Shown here in pieces: positions 38,252-49,900 of a stretch of DNA of 64,000 nucleotides. The translations under genes and the position numbers were made by a program. Source of the DNA: Bilabrum cf. latius. Lineage: Eukaryota; Bigyra: Bicosoecida; Bigyra; Bicosoecida. Positions within the stretch are counted from its first letter, which is position 1. Every line of letters begins with the position of its first letter. Under the pieces are notes generated by a model. It saw nothing but the letters and a program-made list of their open reading frames with translations. It made no database searches and was not told where the DNA came from. The stretch is taken from the NCBI GenBank assembly GCA_965178125.1, contig OZ237750.1, positions 248,001 to 312,000 of the forward strand, read 5' to 3'.

Positions 38252-38782
38252 ATGACACGTCAATAAATACACTAATTCATCAGGATTTAATGTATGTTTC
38301 TTACAAACCTTATCCACCCACTTTTTATACTAATTAGCGTTTTTCGCTCTATTCCAAAGACGAACTATACAATGTCTCCCGCAGGTTGCTATATCCATTC
38401 CATCCGCCTAAAACTAATATGGGTTATAGTCAATCTTATACGGAGAATGATACATTAAATAAATTAACTCAGGGTCTTCATAAAAACGTTTCCGCACGCT
38501 TTCACTCATCGTACTCTATTGCCTATCAGGACGAATTCCGTAACTGTCAAAGAAGTATACAGTACCCTTACGCTTAAATAAGCACACCCAGTGTCCAGAA
38601 TTTATTTCTTCTTGGTATAGAATGATACAACAATTACAACGACTAAATAATCCATCAATACTATTGTACTATCCTAATTCTGTATATGGAACGATGTTTA
38701 CCGACGTAGGAAGAAACCCCTTAATATTTGGTGGATTTTGGAGGAGAACACGAATATCACTATCGCTAAGAGCATAATCCAT
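38246..38782 (-). CDS. Adenovirus-type (Ulp1-fold) maturation cysteine protease
   Basis: 178 residues ending in TGA. Catalytic pattern: His64 in GHWVC, Asp79 in FFDSYG, a Gln in NPYQFQ (residues 123/125) and Cys134 in TCGRHC, the order of adenain/Ulp1 proteases that cleave capsid precursors in Polintons, virophages and adenoviruses. Both Gln codons of NPYQFQ are TAG. This is one of the strongest arguments in the window for UAG=Gln, since the oxyanion-hole Gln is conserved. Five TAG codons in total. Confidence 0.88.
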
Positions 38783-38839
38783 ATATTTATTATATACATA
38801 TATATTGGGGGAGATAAAAACATCTCTTAACCATTATTT

Positions 38840-38962
38840 ATGCGTAGAAGTATTTCTACAAAATCCGTTTTGGAATTTGTGGACAATATGAAAGACAATC
38901 ATTCAAAACAAGTTTTCAACAAAAAGATTAAACACTTTAGAAAAAATAAAAACATATAGTAA
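38840..38962 (+). CDS. Possible 40-residue basic peptide
   Basis: A short frame (one TAG, ending TAA) between the divergent protease and ATPase genes. It is Lys/Asn-rich and ends 10 bases before the ATPase ATG. It could be a real small gene or chance in AT-rich DNA. Confidence 0.3.
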
Positions 38963-38972
38963 ATACACTAAA

Positions 38973-39875
38973 ATGGCACATTTTTCTTGGAAGGAAACTA
39001 CAAAATCAACACCCATCGCATACGATACACACGGAAAACGTATTTTATACACAGCGGAAAACACAGACAACCAATTTGGAGATGATAGTGTTACATTCTA
39101 GGATTTTCAAGTATCATCACTTACAGGGAAAAGATTTCCGCAGAGGAAAATGGATTTATTAGCACGACACTTAATCAAACAGGTCGAACCCCTAGACGAA
39201 GACATCAAATACTTGTATGAAAAAGCATAGGAAAAGAAACATAAAGAGATTACATTAAAATAGGGTGAATTCCAATCATTACCAAATCCAAACGGAAGAG
39301 AGGTAATATATATCACCGCACCATCAGGTGCTGGGAAGTCTACTTGGGTTTCCAAGTATGCTAAGAATTATCATAGAATGTTTCCAAACAGGAGAATTAT
39401 TTTATTTTCACGAGTATAGTAGGATAAAGTCTTAGATGAAGTGAAAGGACTGAAAAGGATTATTTTAAATGAGGAACTGGTGGAGAACCCGATTGATATT
39501 CATTAGGAATTAAGGGACGCCTTAGTAATCTTGGATGATATTGATACAATCAAAGATAAAAAATTAAGGGAAGCCCTCAATCATTTACAGGATGAAATAT
39601 TATAGGTTGGTCGCCACTCAAATACTTCAGTATTAATCACAAGTCATTTATCCACCAACTATAAAAGTACCCGTATTATTCTTGCGGAAAGTCATAAGTT
39701 CGTTATATTCCCTTAGTGTTCTTCCGCACATTCTCTAAGGTATTTACTAAAAAATTATATTGGACTTGAGAAACAAGAAATCTCTAAAGTCCTAAAAATG
39801 CCTTCTCGGTGGGTTTGTGTTCATAGGAATTACCCGAGGTATTTAATTGGAGAAAGGTAGGCTTACCTTCTATAA
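38973..39875 (+). CDS. DNA-packaging ATPase (FtsK/HerA type)
   Basis: 300 residues ending in TAA with ten TAG codons read as Gln. Walker A is APSGAGKS (residues 116-123) and Walker B is LVILDDID (183-190), followed by a TSH sensor-like motif, the arrangement of the genome-packaging ATPases of Polintons, virophages and Polinton-like viruses. It would drive DNA into the capsid. It lies next to the protease, as is common for the morphogenesis set. Confidence 0.85.
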
Positions 39876-39904
39876 TTTTGGTCAAACTTGTTATAAAAGT
39901 TTCT

Positions 39905-40144
39905 TTAAATAATATTCTATTCTCTTATATACCGACTTGCTTGAGGTAAACTCATACCAGTCTACTACATCACCATTTTTACAAGTTTATTGCGGCGTTT
40001 CATTTTGGCGCTCACTTTCCGCTTAGGCTTACTACGGCCTTTCCCAACTTTAATATGATGGTTTTTAACTCTATTTAAAGCGTCTTGTTCTTTCTATAGC
40101 GCGAGTTGTTTGGTTCTCTATATAATCCACTTATCAATATCCAT
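39905..40144 (-). CDS. Small basic protein
   Basis: 79 residues ending in TAA, with five TAG codons. Residues 30-55 are strongly basic (KVGKGRSKPKRKVSAKMKRR), suggesting nucleic-acid binding or a core peptide. It is convergent with the ATPase and divergent from the gene at 40208. A TATAGTATA motif precedes its ATG. Confidence 0.5.
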
Positions 40145-40207
40145 TATACTATACACAAACACTTTTTTTTATTTTTTGGTCAAGCTTTTTATAAAAGCTT
40201 ATAGTAA

Positions 40208-41470
40208 ATGAAAACTGCTAAAGTGAATGCTCTTATTCAGCAAGCCCTAGAGAGGGAACTGGACAATGCTAAAATGTTAGATTTACAGGCAAGGGACGAC
40301 GTAGATTTAGAAACAGAATATAGTGATTTTATAAGGAAAAGGGCAAAAATTGAACGATTAAAAGAAAGTGGAAGGTATGGAACTCCAGCGTAGAGAAAAT
40401 AGGCAGACCAAAGCAACGAGGAAATCATATCTAAATCAATATCTGGTATAATGAAAGGTATTATTGAGGGAAAGAACGTGTAGCCAGCCGTGAAAGCGTT
40501 AAAGGATTTTGTTGGTAATATCAATATGTCTCCACAAATGAAGCAACAACTCGCCCGTCAATACGTTAACATAGAGAGGTTTCAAAGGAAAGGATACGAA
40601 GGACTGCAGAGAGTTCCAGCTGAGGATAGAAAACAACTCTTAGAATTAGGAAAAGTTATTTAGGACGCATCCGGAAAAAGAATACCGTAGGGAATGTTGG
40701 GAATTGATTTCCAGCAAACACCTATGAGAACACCAACAACTAACACATTTCAAGAAGATTTTGGAGAATTAGAAAATTCTACAGAGAGTTTAAACAGGAG
40801 ATAGAGAGGTCAAATTTTACGACGAGCACGCGAAAGGATTTCCAAAGGACAACCACTTTCATAGCAACAAAGTAGGATATTGGAAGAAGAATAGGGACAA
40901 TAGTTCTCACGGAGAACTGATGGACAACAATCTTTACTTCAACATTTTCCAGAACAGAGTGGGTCATCCAAAAGTAAAACTAGCGAAGTGGATGATTTAT
41001 TAAGGAGCATACAAGGAGAAGAAAGGGGGCAAGCTATTGACGACGACGACACAACAACAGAAAAAGTCACCTCAGTTGCTTGGAAAAGTCCCGCAAGACC
41101 ACCCGGGTTTTGGGAAGGTTCGCCGATGTTTAAAAAAAGAGAGGGAAAACGATACAGACCCGAGGGAGGTCCAACGGAAAGGCCGAAAATGGACTTGGGA
41201 AAACGGGCAAGCAAACCTGTAGAACGTTTTACCGGATTTTCTCCACCGCACGGAATAGCACAACCTGGTTCTATGTCTGTAAAAGAAAGTAGAATACCGA
41301 TAGGAAAACCAAGAGGGAAAAAGAAGAAGAAGACCGGAAAAGGATTACGAGGTGGAAAAAGGATTATCTATGATACAGCAATGAATGTAGCCAAGAAAGT
41401 AAAAGGAACCACTAAAGATATTCATCATTAGGTTGCTATGGAAATATTACATCTTTTAGGAAAAGATTGA
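40208..41470 (+). CDS. Unrecognised 420-residue structural-region protein
   Basis: One frame with about ten TAG codons, ending in TGA. The N-terminal third is helical and charged, the middle has Gln-rich segments, and the C-terminus is very basic (KPRGKKKKKTGKGLRGGKR). Its position between the ATPase and capsid-like genes and its basic tail suggest a virion or DNA-core protein. No domain is recognised. Confidence 0.65.
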
Positions 41471-41510
41471 CGCAACCTGATAAAAATTATTTCTGTGGAT
41501 ATACTATAAA

Positions 41511-42002
41511 ATGTCAGTTTCCAATCTTCTATCTAAGAACAGCCTAGACCTGATGTCTCAAACTATTACGTGTAATGTTGTGAGTAGCGACGCAATTAAA
41601 GTGTCCGCAATTACTAACTCTACGGGAGCAGTCATAGGCAATCCAAGTATTGAGTTCACGGACGGAGAACCATATATGGCGTGGGGTGAAACTGTTCTAC
41701 GGTTTGGAAAAAACGGAGCGTCTGCTGGTTGTCAGTTCAGTATGAGCGAAGAAGGAGAAAGATGCGATATTTCACTAGTTGGTTCATTCAAGACTTCTCA
41801 AGAGGGTGTCGTTGGGCTGAGTGAGGTTGCTGGAGCTACTTTGGCTGACGCTTCTACCCCTATAAATACATCAGCAGAGAGAAAGTTTAAGGGGGCTTTA
41901 GTGTATAATGGAAGCGACAACGATGTCTATGTGGCAATTGGCAGTTCTTCTACATCTAGTTGGAAATCCTTAGTGTCAGGTTCACTTATTACACCATCTT
42001 AA
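41511..42002 (+). CDS. Putative fibre- or decoration-like protein
   Basis: 163 residues, no TAG, ending in TAA. Gly/Ser/Thr/Val-rich with alternating beta pattern and little charge, for example VYVAIGSSSTSSWKSLVSG at the end, which resembles trimeric fibre or tail-tip repeats. Located between the 420-residue protein and the penton-like gene. The function is inferred from composition and place only. Confidence 0.5.
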   Translation: MSVSNLLSKNSLDLMSQTITCNVVSSDAIKVSAITNSTGAVIGNPSIEFTDGEPYMAWGETVLRFGKNGASAGCQFSMSEEGERCDISLVGSFKTSQEGVVGLSEVAGATLADASTPINTSAERKFKGALVYNGSDNDVYVAIGSSSTSSWKSLVSGSLITPS

Positions 42003-42053
42003 TTATACCTTAGAACAGTAACCAAATCATCTTAAATATAAGCTTATAGTAAA

Positions 42054-43163
42054 ATGAGTTCTCCAGACCGATTTTACATTACCGCAAACATACGAAATAA
42101 CGAAGATACTTTTTAGCCAGCAACCTATAGCGAAACCCGCAAGTAGCCATTATTAGATAAAGATGTTGGTGATTATACGATGTCAGTATTCCGGTTTTCC
42201 ATAAGCACCAATTCAATACCTTTATGGGTTCCACACATAGAAACCGATAAAGTGAAAAATCCATCTTCAAATCCTAATCAAACGGTGTATAGAATAAGCA
42301 TTACAGATGAAGACGGAGTAAGTTTGTGGACCTCAAGCATTCAGTGGAGACCCTAGTTAACAGGGGAAAACCAACCATCTTTTTCCAATCCTATGTAGTT
42401 TGTTCCTTATTATTATATGTATTCCGTGTAGCATTTTGTTGATTTATTCAACGAAACCATATAGAATGCTTTATCAGCGGATATTACATCAGTTCCGGTT
42501 TTACTCTTTAAAGATGGAAAGTTCAGTTTAGTAGCAAATCCCGATTACGACGAGGAAAACTCAGGACAAAAATTTAAATTAGTGTTGAATGAAGCCCTTA
42601 ACGAACTGATGACGGGTTTTCCTATGGAACGAATGGATATCCAAGATGACGACTTATACGCCAGTATTCTATTCAAAACCCTAGGAACCAATGTTTTATT
42701 CGATGATGGCTCTTCTGTTGGAAAATATGAACCTTAGGCATACTTCGAGGGAAACCCAACGGGAGACTACAGATTAATGATGACCTAGGAACGAGGGAGT
42801 TTAGTGTAGTTTTAGATTTTTCGCGGAATAGTTTTCACATCTTCAAGTCTTCCAGTGAGGAGTGAGGCAATATCCTAGAAATCCGCCTATGGACAATCCA
42901 CAAATACAGATTAGAATTCAGGTTCAGGGACCGAGAGTTTATTAGTGGATATGGACTGTGTATTAGATGACACTGAAACAGTTAATTAGTAGGTTCTTCA
43001 ATACCAGCCCCATATTCTCCACGAAATTGATTTTTTAGATACACATTCAGTAGATAGGATTTAGTTTAATCTTTATTGGAAAGATAATTATTCAAATCTA
43101 AGACCTCTTTATTTACGCCACGGAAGTGTGAGTGTGAAGTTTTTAATTTAGAAACGGAAGTGA
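42054..43163 (+). CDS. Penton-like/minor capsid protein of element 2
   Basis: 369 residues ending in TGA with about 17 TAG codons as Gln. The N-terminus DYTMSVFRFSISTNSIPLWVP matches the pattern of the element 1 protein at 641 and of minor capsid proteins that precede the capsid gene in Polinton-like viruses. The rest is beta-rich. It starts right after AAGCTTATAGTAAA, a recurrent upstream motif of this element. Confidence 0.65.
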
Positions 43164-43268
43164 AATTAGTTTTGTATTACTTTTATGAAGAAACGAGTTT
43201 GCGTTCTTTTCTAAAGAACTGAGTGATAGAATTTTATTCGTTGTATATAATATACAAGGAAAACAAAA

Positions 43269-45035
43269 ATGTCATTGAATACCTTTGCCCTTCAGCCAGT
43301 CAAAGTATCACCCGCAACACTAGATGTACAACCGAAGCCGTATGAAGTTCAAGAAGGTTATGAGAACCGGACTTTCCGTAAATATAACCCCTCCGGGTCT
43401 GCCGGAAACTACAACAGCGGGGTCAACTGGAATATTAGTATGCCTTCAGGTGTAGGTTTGTGCCGTCGTGCCTATGTCTCGTGCCGATTTTCTATCACCT
43501 TTTCCGTGAATAATCAAACCGCAGGTGGTCTAGCACCCTTTAGACCAGATTACGATGCTCCACGCTCCTATCCACTTAATCGCTCCATCGCAACATAGAC
43601 AGTTGGCATTAATAACCTTCGCTATACCCAGAACAACGGCGAACTAATGGACGCTCTGTCCCATTTACTAGATGATGATGTCCACCGTGTGAATTGCCTT
43701 GATAGTGTGTATAGACGCGATAATGTGCCTTCATACGCGATGATGAGTTAGTCTACGAATAACGCTCTTGCTTCGTATGAGGACGTGCTTTAGGACCAAC
43801 CAGCCCGAGGAAGTGGATTTTACAATTTGTATCAAATGGATAATACTGATGTACCCGCAGGTCAAACTCAAAATCGTGTTCTTGTTTTTGAATGCACTGA
43901 GGCGGTATTATGTCCACCTTTCCACTACGAAAGTAAATAGGAACAAACGGCTATATACGGAATTCAAACACTCTCCTTAAATATTAATTGGTCTCAACTG
44001 AGTAGAACCGTGTGGTCTCGTATTCCACAATAGGGCTTAACTGCTACCATTTAGTCGGTAGATGTCCAAGAACCAGTCCTATACCTTGAATAGATTACAC
44101 CTAAAACAGGATTTGTGCTTCCTAAATAGGTCTCGTATGATATTTTTGAGATGACTTCGTATACCCAAAGTCATAGTCCAACAATTGCCGCAGGTACTAC
44201 AGCAACTCTTTACAATAACAATATTAAGCTTAGTAATTCAGTTCCAAGTCGTTTATTTGTGTTTGCCCGTCGCTCACCTACAACCCTTTCAGTAGATTAG
44301 GGAAACACATTCATGGCAATTGATGGAATTAGTATAGAGATGAATAACCATAGTGGATTACTCGCCGACGCATCGCCACAGCAGTTATGGGACTTATCCA
44401 GAAGCAACGGACTTGAATAGCAATATAATGAATGGGCTATGCGTAAATTCGGGGATAGGGTGCTATCAGGTGGTCTGTTATGTATTGACCCCGCCAAGGA
44501 CTTAAGCTTAGATGTGGATTAGACAAATGGTAGCAACGGGTCTAACCAACTGTCTATAACCCTACGAGTGAAGAATAATGATGATGTGGGCTACGATAAT
44601 GTGTAGTGTGTTGTGATTGGATTATACGAAGGAGTATTAAATTTGATTGATGGGTCTAAGTTCGAGTATTAGCAGGGTGTCATCTCACGGGCAGATGTTC
44701 TTTCCGCCTCTAAATTACCCGTAGTATATGAAAGTCAATTAAGCGGACTACACGGTAGGGGTCTTGGTAAAAAGATTAGACACGCCTTAAAAAAGTTCGC
44801 ACACAAAACCGCTGATTGGGTAAAGAAAGGCAATCTCAAAAAAGTATTAAAGGATGGTAAGTAGGTATTTGACACCGCTAAAATGGTGGGTGAAATGGCT
44901 GGAATGGGTCGCCAAAGGAAACCCCGAAAAACTACCAAGAAAGGCAAGGGCTTAACAGGTGCCAAGTTAGGCTCGGGCTTAACAGGTGGGAAATCTTTAT
45001 CTCGTAACCAACTACTCGCAATGTTGTAGCAGTGA
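43269..45035 (+). CDS. Major-capsid-like protein of element 2
   Basis: 588 residues ending in TGA, with about 19 TAG codons. Size and beta content suit a double-jelly-roll capsid protein. A segment near residue 400 (GGLLCIDPAKDLSLDVD) resembles the GS(V/L)-x-(I/V)D-x-x-KD-(I/L)xL strand seen in capsid proteins of this virus class. The last 100 residues are basic and end in a Gly/Leu tail (SGLTGGKSLSRNQLLAML), like the element 1 capsid-like protein. Confidence 0.72.
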
Positions 45036-45090
45036 ATATGAAAAGGGTAAACCAATAAATATTTGTCTTGGTATATAGTATATCAAAACA

Positions 45091-45708
45091 ATGTCAGTAT
45101 CAACTGCTGTAATGGTTGCTGGGACTTTAGCCCCTTTAGCTTATACAGGAAGCAAGTGTCTGTATTCTTGGTGGACGAAAGACGGAACTTAGAAACAGAA
45201 ATCGTGCGTGGTTGTTCCAAAAGGAAGCGGTAAAACTACGTTATGTCGTTCCCTAGAAGCGGTGGATAAGGATACGCTAATTATTGATTTAGACGAGTGT
45301 GTAAATGCTCAAATTTCAGGACAGGAAAAGCAAAAGATGGAGAAAATGTTGGTTGACGGTGATGAAAGTACCCACCGCCTCTTTTATTATTCCCAATCAA
45401 GATTAGTGTATGAAAAAATTAAAGCGGATTGGCTCACGAAGAAATCCAGACGTTTAATTGTTATGGTTGGTTCGTTGGAATTAGCGAAAGATTTATTTAA
45501 GGAAAGTTCAATTTTTGTGTGTGTGCCTTCTCACAGTCTTTTTGAGGAAATCCGTGAAGGGAAAAAATCGGGGGACTTATTGTCTGTGGAACGCTCAAGA
45601 ACGAATTTAATCGCTGGATTACATTAGAGTTAGTACTGTGTCTATTCATCCTTTTAGCAACTGGAGGAATTCGTCCGGAAAACCTTCGGTCTTGGAAGTC
45701 GTCTATGA
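45091..45708 (+). CDS. P-loop NTPase with N-terminal hydrophobic segment
   Basis: 205 residues ending in TGA. A short hydrophobic N-terminus (residues 5-20) is followed by Walker A VPKGSGKTT (about 43-51) and an LIIDLDE motif (about 65) that could be Walker B. The size is that of a small kinase-like P-loop protein. It is distinct from the packaging ATPase. Four TAG codons. The role is unknown; it may be a membrane-associated ATPase of virion assembly. Confidence 0.6.
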
Positions 45709-45733
45709 GTTTTTTAATACAAGCCTATACTAA

Positions 45734-46752
45734 ATGGATAGTTTTTATACACTTAGTGGCGGAAAAATGAATTCTGGTTTTGTTAAGACGTACATTAGTG
45801 TGAAAGAACCAAAGAGTAAAACAACAAGGACTTGGAGAAGTGAATATCCTTATTCTAAAGAAGCTCTTGAAAAAGCAATTAAGTTTGAAGATGGTCTGGG
45901 AACAAAAGGAAAACCCAAAAAGAAATCCAAGAAGAAATCCACACAATCCAACACACTTCATAAATATTTAAAAGATGGTTTGCGAAGCACCCCCTCTCGG
46001 CGCAGTTAGCTGGCGCAACAGCTTAAAGGTGGAGTAGTGTATGGAAATACAAACGAAGTCCAGAGAAATCTTCAACAATACGGGGATAGAACAATCATTG
46101 CTATGAAAGTAATTAGAACCCCTATTAGTGGTGCGATTAATCGGTTACTCAACTGGATAACCTTGGGAAAAATGAAAAAACTAAAAAATAAACACGGATA
46201 TAATGATTTCTTCCATTTAGCCTTAGAATTGAACCTTGGAGGTGGAAAAAAGATTTATCTTGAGAAGAATGAGAGGGTTAATTTGTCCCCACGATTTTCC
46301 ACCAACAAGAAAACTCAAACTATGGAAGTAAATATTAATGGAAAACCTCAGAAAACAGTAAGGGAATTATTTGAGACCACTTTACAGAAAATTGGAGAAT
46401 ACAACTTTTATCAGTACCGTGCTTTTAGTCTGAACTGCCAAAAATTTATCCAAGATGTTCTGCGCACAAATGGGTTTTTGACACCACCCTTAAACCAATT
46501 TATTATGTAGGACGTAGAGAGTATTGCTAAGAGTGTATCGGGATTTACTAAGAGAGTTGCTAATGCTGCTACTGACGTCGCTGGGTATTTTTCCAAATGG
46601 TTCGGGAGAGGTTTAGATGATTTACCGGAAGATGTCAGAAACGCCTTAATGAAAAATTAGAAAAAGCATAAGTAGAACACAGAAAGGGATTTTGGAACAG
46701 ACTTTAAGGAAGGTTGGGATTTAGCAACTAAAACAGTTGGAAAACCAATTAT
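45734..46752 (+). pseudogene. Permuted papain-fold (PPPDE/LRAT-like) protein, 5' part, split by retrotransposon
   Basis: The first 1,019 coding bases of a 401-residue protein whose last 187 bases are at 53413-53599; the two parts abut exactly in phase across the insertion. Candidate catalytic residues are the His of DFFHLAL and the Cys of SLNCQKF, in the His-then-Cys order of circularly permuted papain folds, between an N-terminal Lys-rich region and a C-terminal charged part. Such proteins are common in small dsDNA viruses and may cleave amide or lipid bonds. With the insert in place the frame enters retrotransposon DNA, so the gene is probably inactive. Confidence 0.65.
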
Positions 46753-46928
46753 TGATCCTAACGCCGGATGGGGTTCGGTGTTGATGCCAGAGTGGGAGCG
46801 CGTGAACGTCTCGTTGCGTTCCGATGGCGGTTGCGACCGGGAAGGTGCGACCAAGCCAACGGATTGCTTGCGATGACGCGCATACCCTCTCTGTGTTCAG
46901 GAGAGGGGCGGAGATTGGGTAATTTTTG
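46753..46928 (+). repeat. DIRS split repeat A1
   Basis: 176 bases beginning TGATCCTAACGCCGG and ending TAATTTTTG, repeated as A2 at 53081-53256. Confidence 0.88.
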
Positions 46929-46956
46929 AAGAAAGTTCCTGCTCCGTTCATTTAAC

Positions 46957-49900
46957 ATGAACGGCGCCGGTAGCCATCGGATCGACCCGGCGGCGCGGGC
47001 ACCTGGAAGCGCCAGGGTGATCGCCGCAGCTGCAGTGTTCGCTCGCGCGGTAGGCCAACCTGCGGTCACGTTGGCCGATTTAGCTACTCGATATGGTATG
47101 AATGATGCTGTGTTCTCGGATTTCATTGCTCGTCTCAACGTGCAGCGCGACACCATGGCGCCTCGAGATCTTGATCTTCAACGTGCACACGATGCGGGGT
47201 TCCTGTGCTATTTGCTCGACAGGTACTCATCAAAGCAGTCCTTCACGGCATCACGGTCCATTAATGCTGTCAAGAGCACCGCTCTCGCCAAGTTCGTGTC
47301 AAATGGGACGCTAACGACTCTCGGTGCACGGCTGCTTCTGCCGGCATCGCCGAGCTCCCCTCGACGGCAACAGCCTGAGCGACTCGCAGGACAAGTACGT
47401 CTTCATCATGTTCAGCAATCTCCAGAGGCTCCTTCTTCAATCGAGTCTCCATGGTCCCTGAGTTCACTACCGACGGGCCGGCGGACAGCTCCTCTTAGCG
47501 GACGGCATCGGCCACCAGGACGCCTCGACTTCGGCGCCGCCATCCATGCTTCACCTGGACGCGACCGAACGGCGTAGAGTGCCACCAGGACAGGCCGCGG
47601 AATTTCGCCCTTGCGGGCGCGGCCAGGCTCTTCGACGACGCGGCAGGCCCCGCTCGCGCGCGGCGGGCGGGCCCACCTGCACGCGTCCCCGAACCGCGGG
47701 CCCCCGGGGACAGCAGCAGATACCCAGCGCAGCGCCCAGCCCAACTTCTCAACGTCTTCACCCCCGCGGCACCAACCTCCACCTGCCTCGAGCATGATCC
47801 CCGGTAGACCAGGCACTCGGGACTTCGGCGATCCGACAGTGCTCGCGGAGGCGCTCAGCAGTGCAGCATCACGGTCAACGGGCCCGGCAGGCCCTCAGCT
47901 TCTTCTTCCTCGTGTGTCTCCGGCTTACGACTCCCCCGGCGTGACTCCGGGCACCAGCCGCTAGCTTGACGCGGTCTGGGGCCGCCTTCCTGGGGATCTC
48001 CAACGGGCAGTGTTGCACTCCACGACGCTGCGGGGAACGGCCGACCCAGCGACAATTCTGCATCTACGCCTGTTTGCGCTGTGGCACAGCATTCCGACTC
48101 TGCGCCAGGAAGAGCTGCTGTCGCGCCTCTCCGCCCACGTGGAATTACAATGGTACTTCTCGCACCGACTGGCAGCCTCGATGCACTCATCCCCGCCACC
48201 GGTCGACGCTACACCCGCTCCTCAGCCACCCCGTGAACCTCCTGTGTCATCTTCTGCCTCACCGCAGCCTGCGTCTTCAATTGACCCAGTTTCACCGGGC
48301 GCAGGCACGGCAGTGGACTCCGCGGCCGTTCGCTCGCAACCAGTGGAGATTTTGTAGCGTGAGGCCTCTGCACCTTCAATCGCTGCAATTCGAATGCAGA
48401 ATTGGTTTTCTGATGATTTCTTGGCAACGTTGACCTCGATCTTTCGCCAATCCGCGTTCATGCCGCGGTTTTGCTAGGCTGACGCGCTTCATTTGGACGC
48501 TAGCGGCCGCGATTTCGCTGCAGAACTGGCCCGTGCTCTGTTTGGTCAGGCCGTGACGAGAGCCAAGATTGAATCGGCTATTTTCTCGTTCACGAGCCGG
48601 CTTCATGCAGCTCTGCCGATGAGCAATGCTAGTTTTGGGAAGTTCGATGCGTCCAACTCGGAGTCGTCTGCTGCAGGCGGACGAGAAAAGTAGGTGCCAT
48701 CTAGCGAGTTACTATGCACTATTTACTCGGCTATTTCCTTTGCTTTAGGCTGTGTGCTCGTGCGCGCTGCTTGCGTGCATTCGGCGGCGTCCTTGCCGTC
48801 CTGGTTGCCGCAGGGCAGCAGCTCGTGGTCGTGTCCAGCATCACTAGTGCCCGATTGGAAAACCCTGGGGCAGGTTCGCAATGATTTTCTTCGTTTGGTT
48901 AGTGCTTCCGGGGCATCATCTGCATCGGCGTCCCGACTAGAGGTGGTGTTTGCCGCTGTGTGTGTGATACCACGCGGAAGTTCAGCCTTTGAGATGCTCT
49001 CCTCCCATGCTTGGCGCCATACAGGCGAACGCTGTGACGTTGAGATTCGTGACCTTGTTGGGAATGAGATTCCTTCGTGCTCTTCTGGCGACTGCATGCG
49101 TCTCCTACAATTGCTGCATCCGTGGGCCACTGAGGCATGCAGATCAGGCGAACCTGGCCTCGTGCGCGGACTGCTACAGGGAGTCCAGGCTGACATGCAG
49201 GCGCCGTCCCGTCGAGCAGCACTGTCCCGTCACTTCGACCCCCGCGGGGGCAGTGGAGGCCGGGGCAGTGGAGGCGGGGGCAGTGGAGGCTCCAGGCGCA
49301 GTGGGGGCGACAGCGACCAGCCCAGTACCGATCGTGGCGGAGGTCGACACCGTCGAGGCCGTGGACGTGGCGGTGCAGGCCAGCAAGGTGGCCAGCACCA
49401 GCGTGCGGACCGGCAGGACGGGGGTTCCACCAGGAAGTCCAAGGAGCCTTCACCTGACCCTCCCCCACGAGGTACGTCACGTCAGAGCCAGCCCAGCACT
49501 CCAACACCAACACTGCCGCAGGGGCGTACGCAGACTACCACCACATCGGACGCGTGTGCTGCTTCCACACCACCTGTCACGTCAACGCCCGCGCTTCACC
49601 CAGTCCTGGTGGCCCTAGCGCGCCCTAAGCGACCGCAGCGGCCGCCCACGGCGTCATCCACGAGGCTGCCAGGTAGGACGGACATCTCTCCAGCATTCGT
49701 TGACTGGGCATATCCAGCTCCGGATCCAAGCCATGAGTGGGCAGGGACGACAGCACCCTCCGTAGAGGACTTCATCCAGCGAAAGGACGATCACCAGCGT
49801 ACCAGAGACTGTCCCGGCGAATTCGTGGAGGCTCCAGCTGCGACGTGGGACCGTGAGCGGATCCACCTGAAGGTTCACGAAGACCCGCTGGCATTCACGC

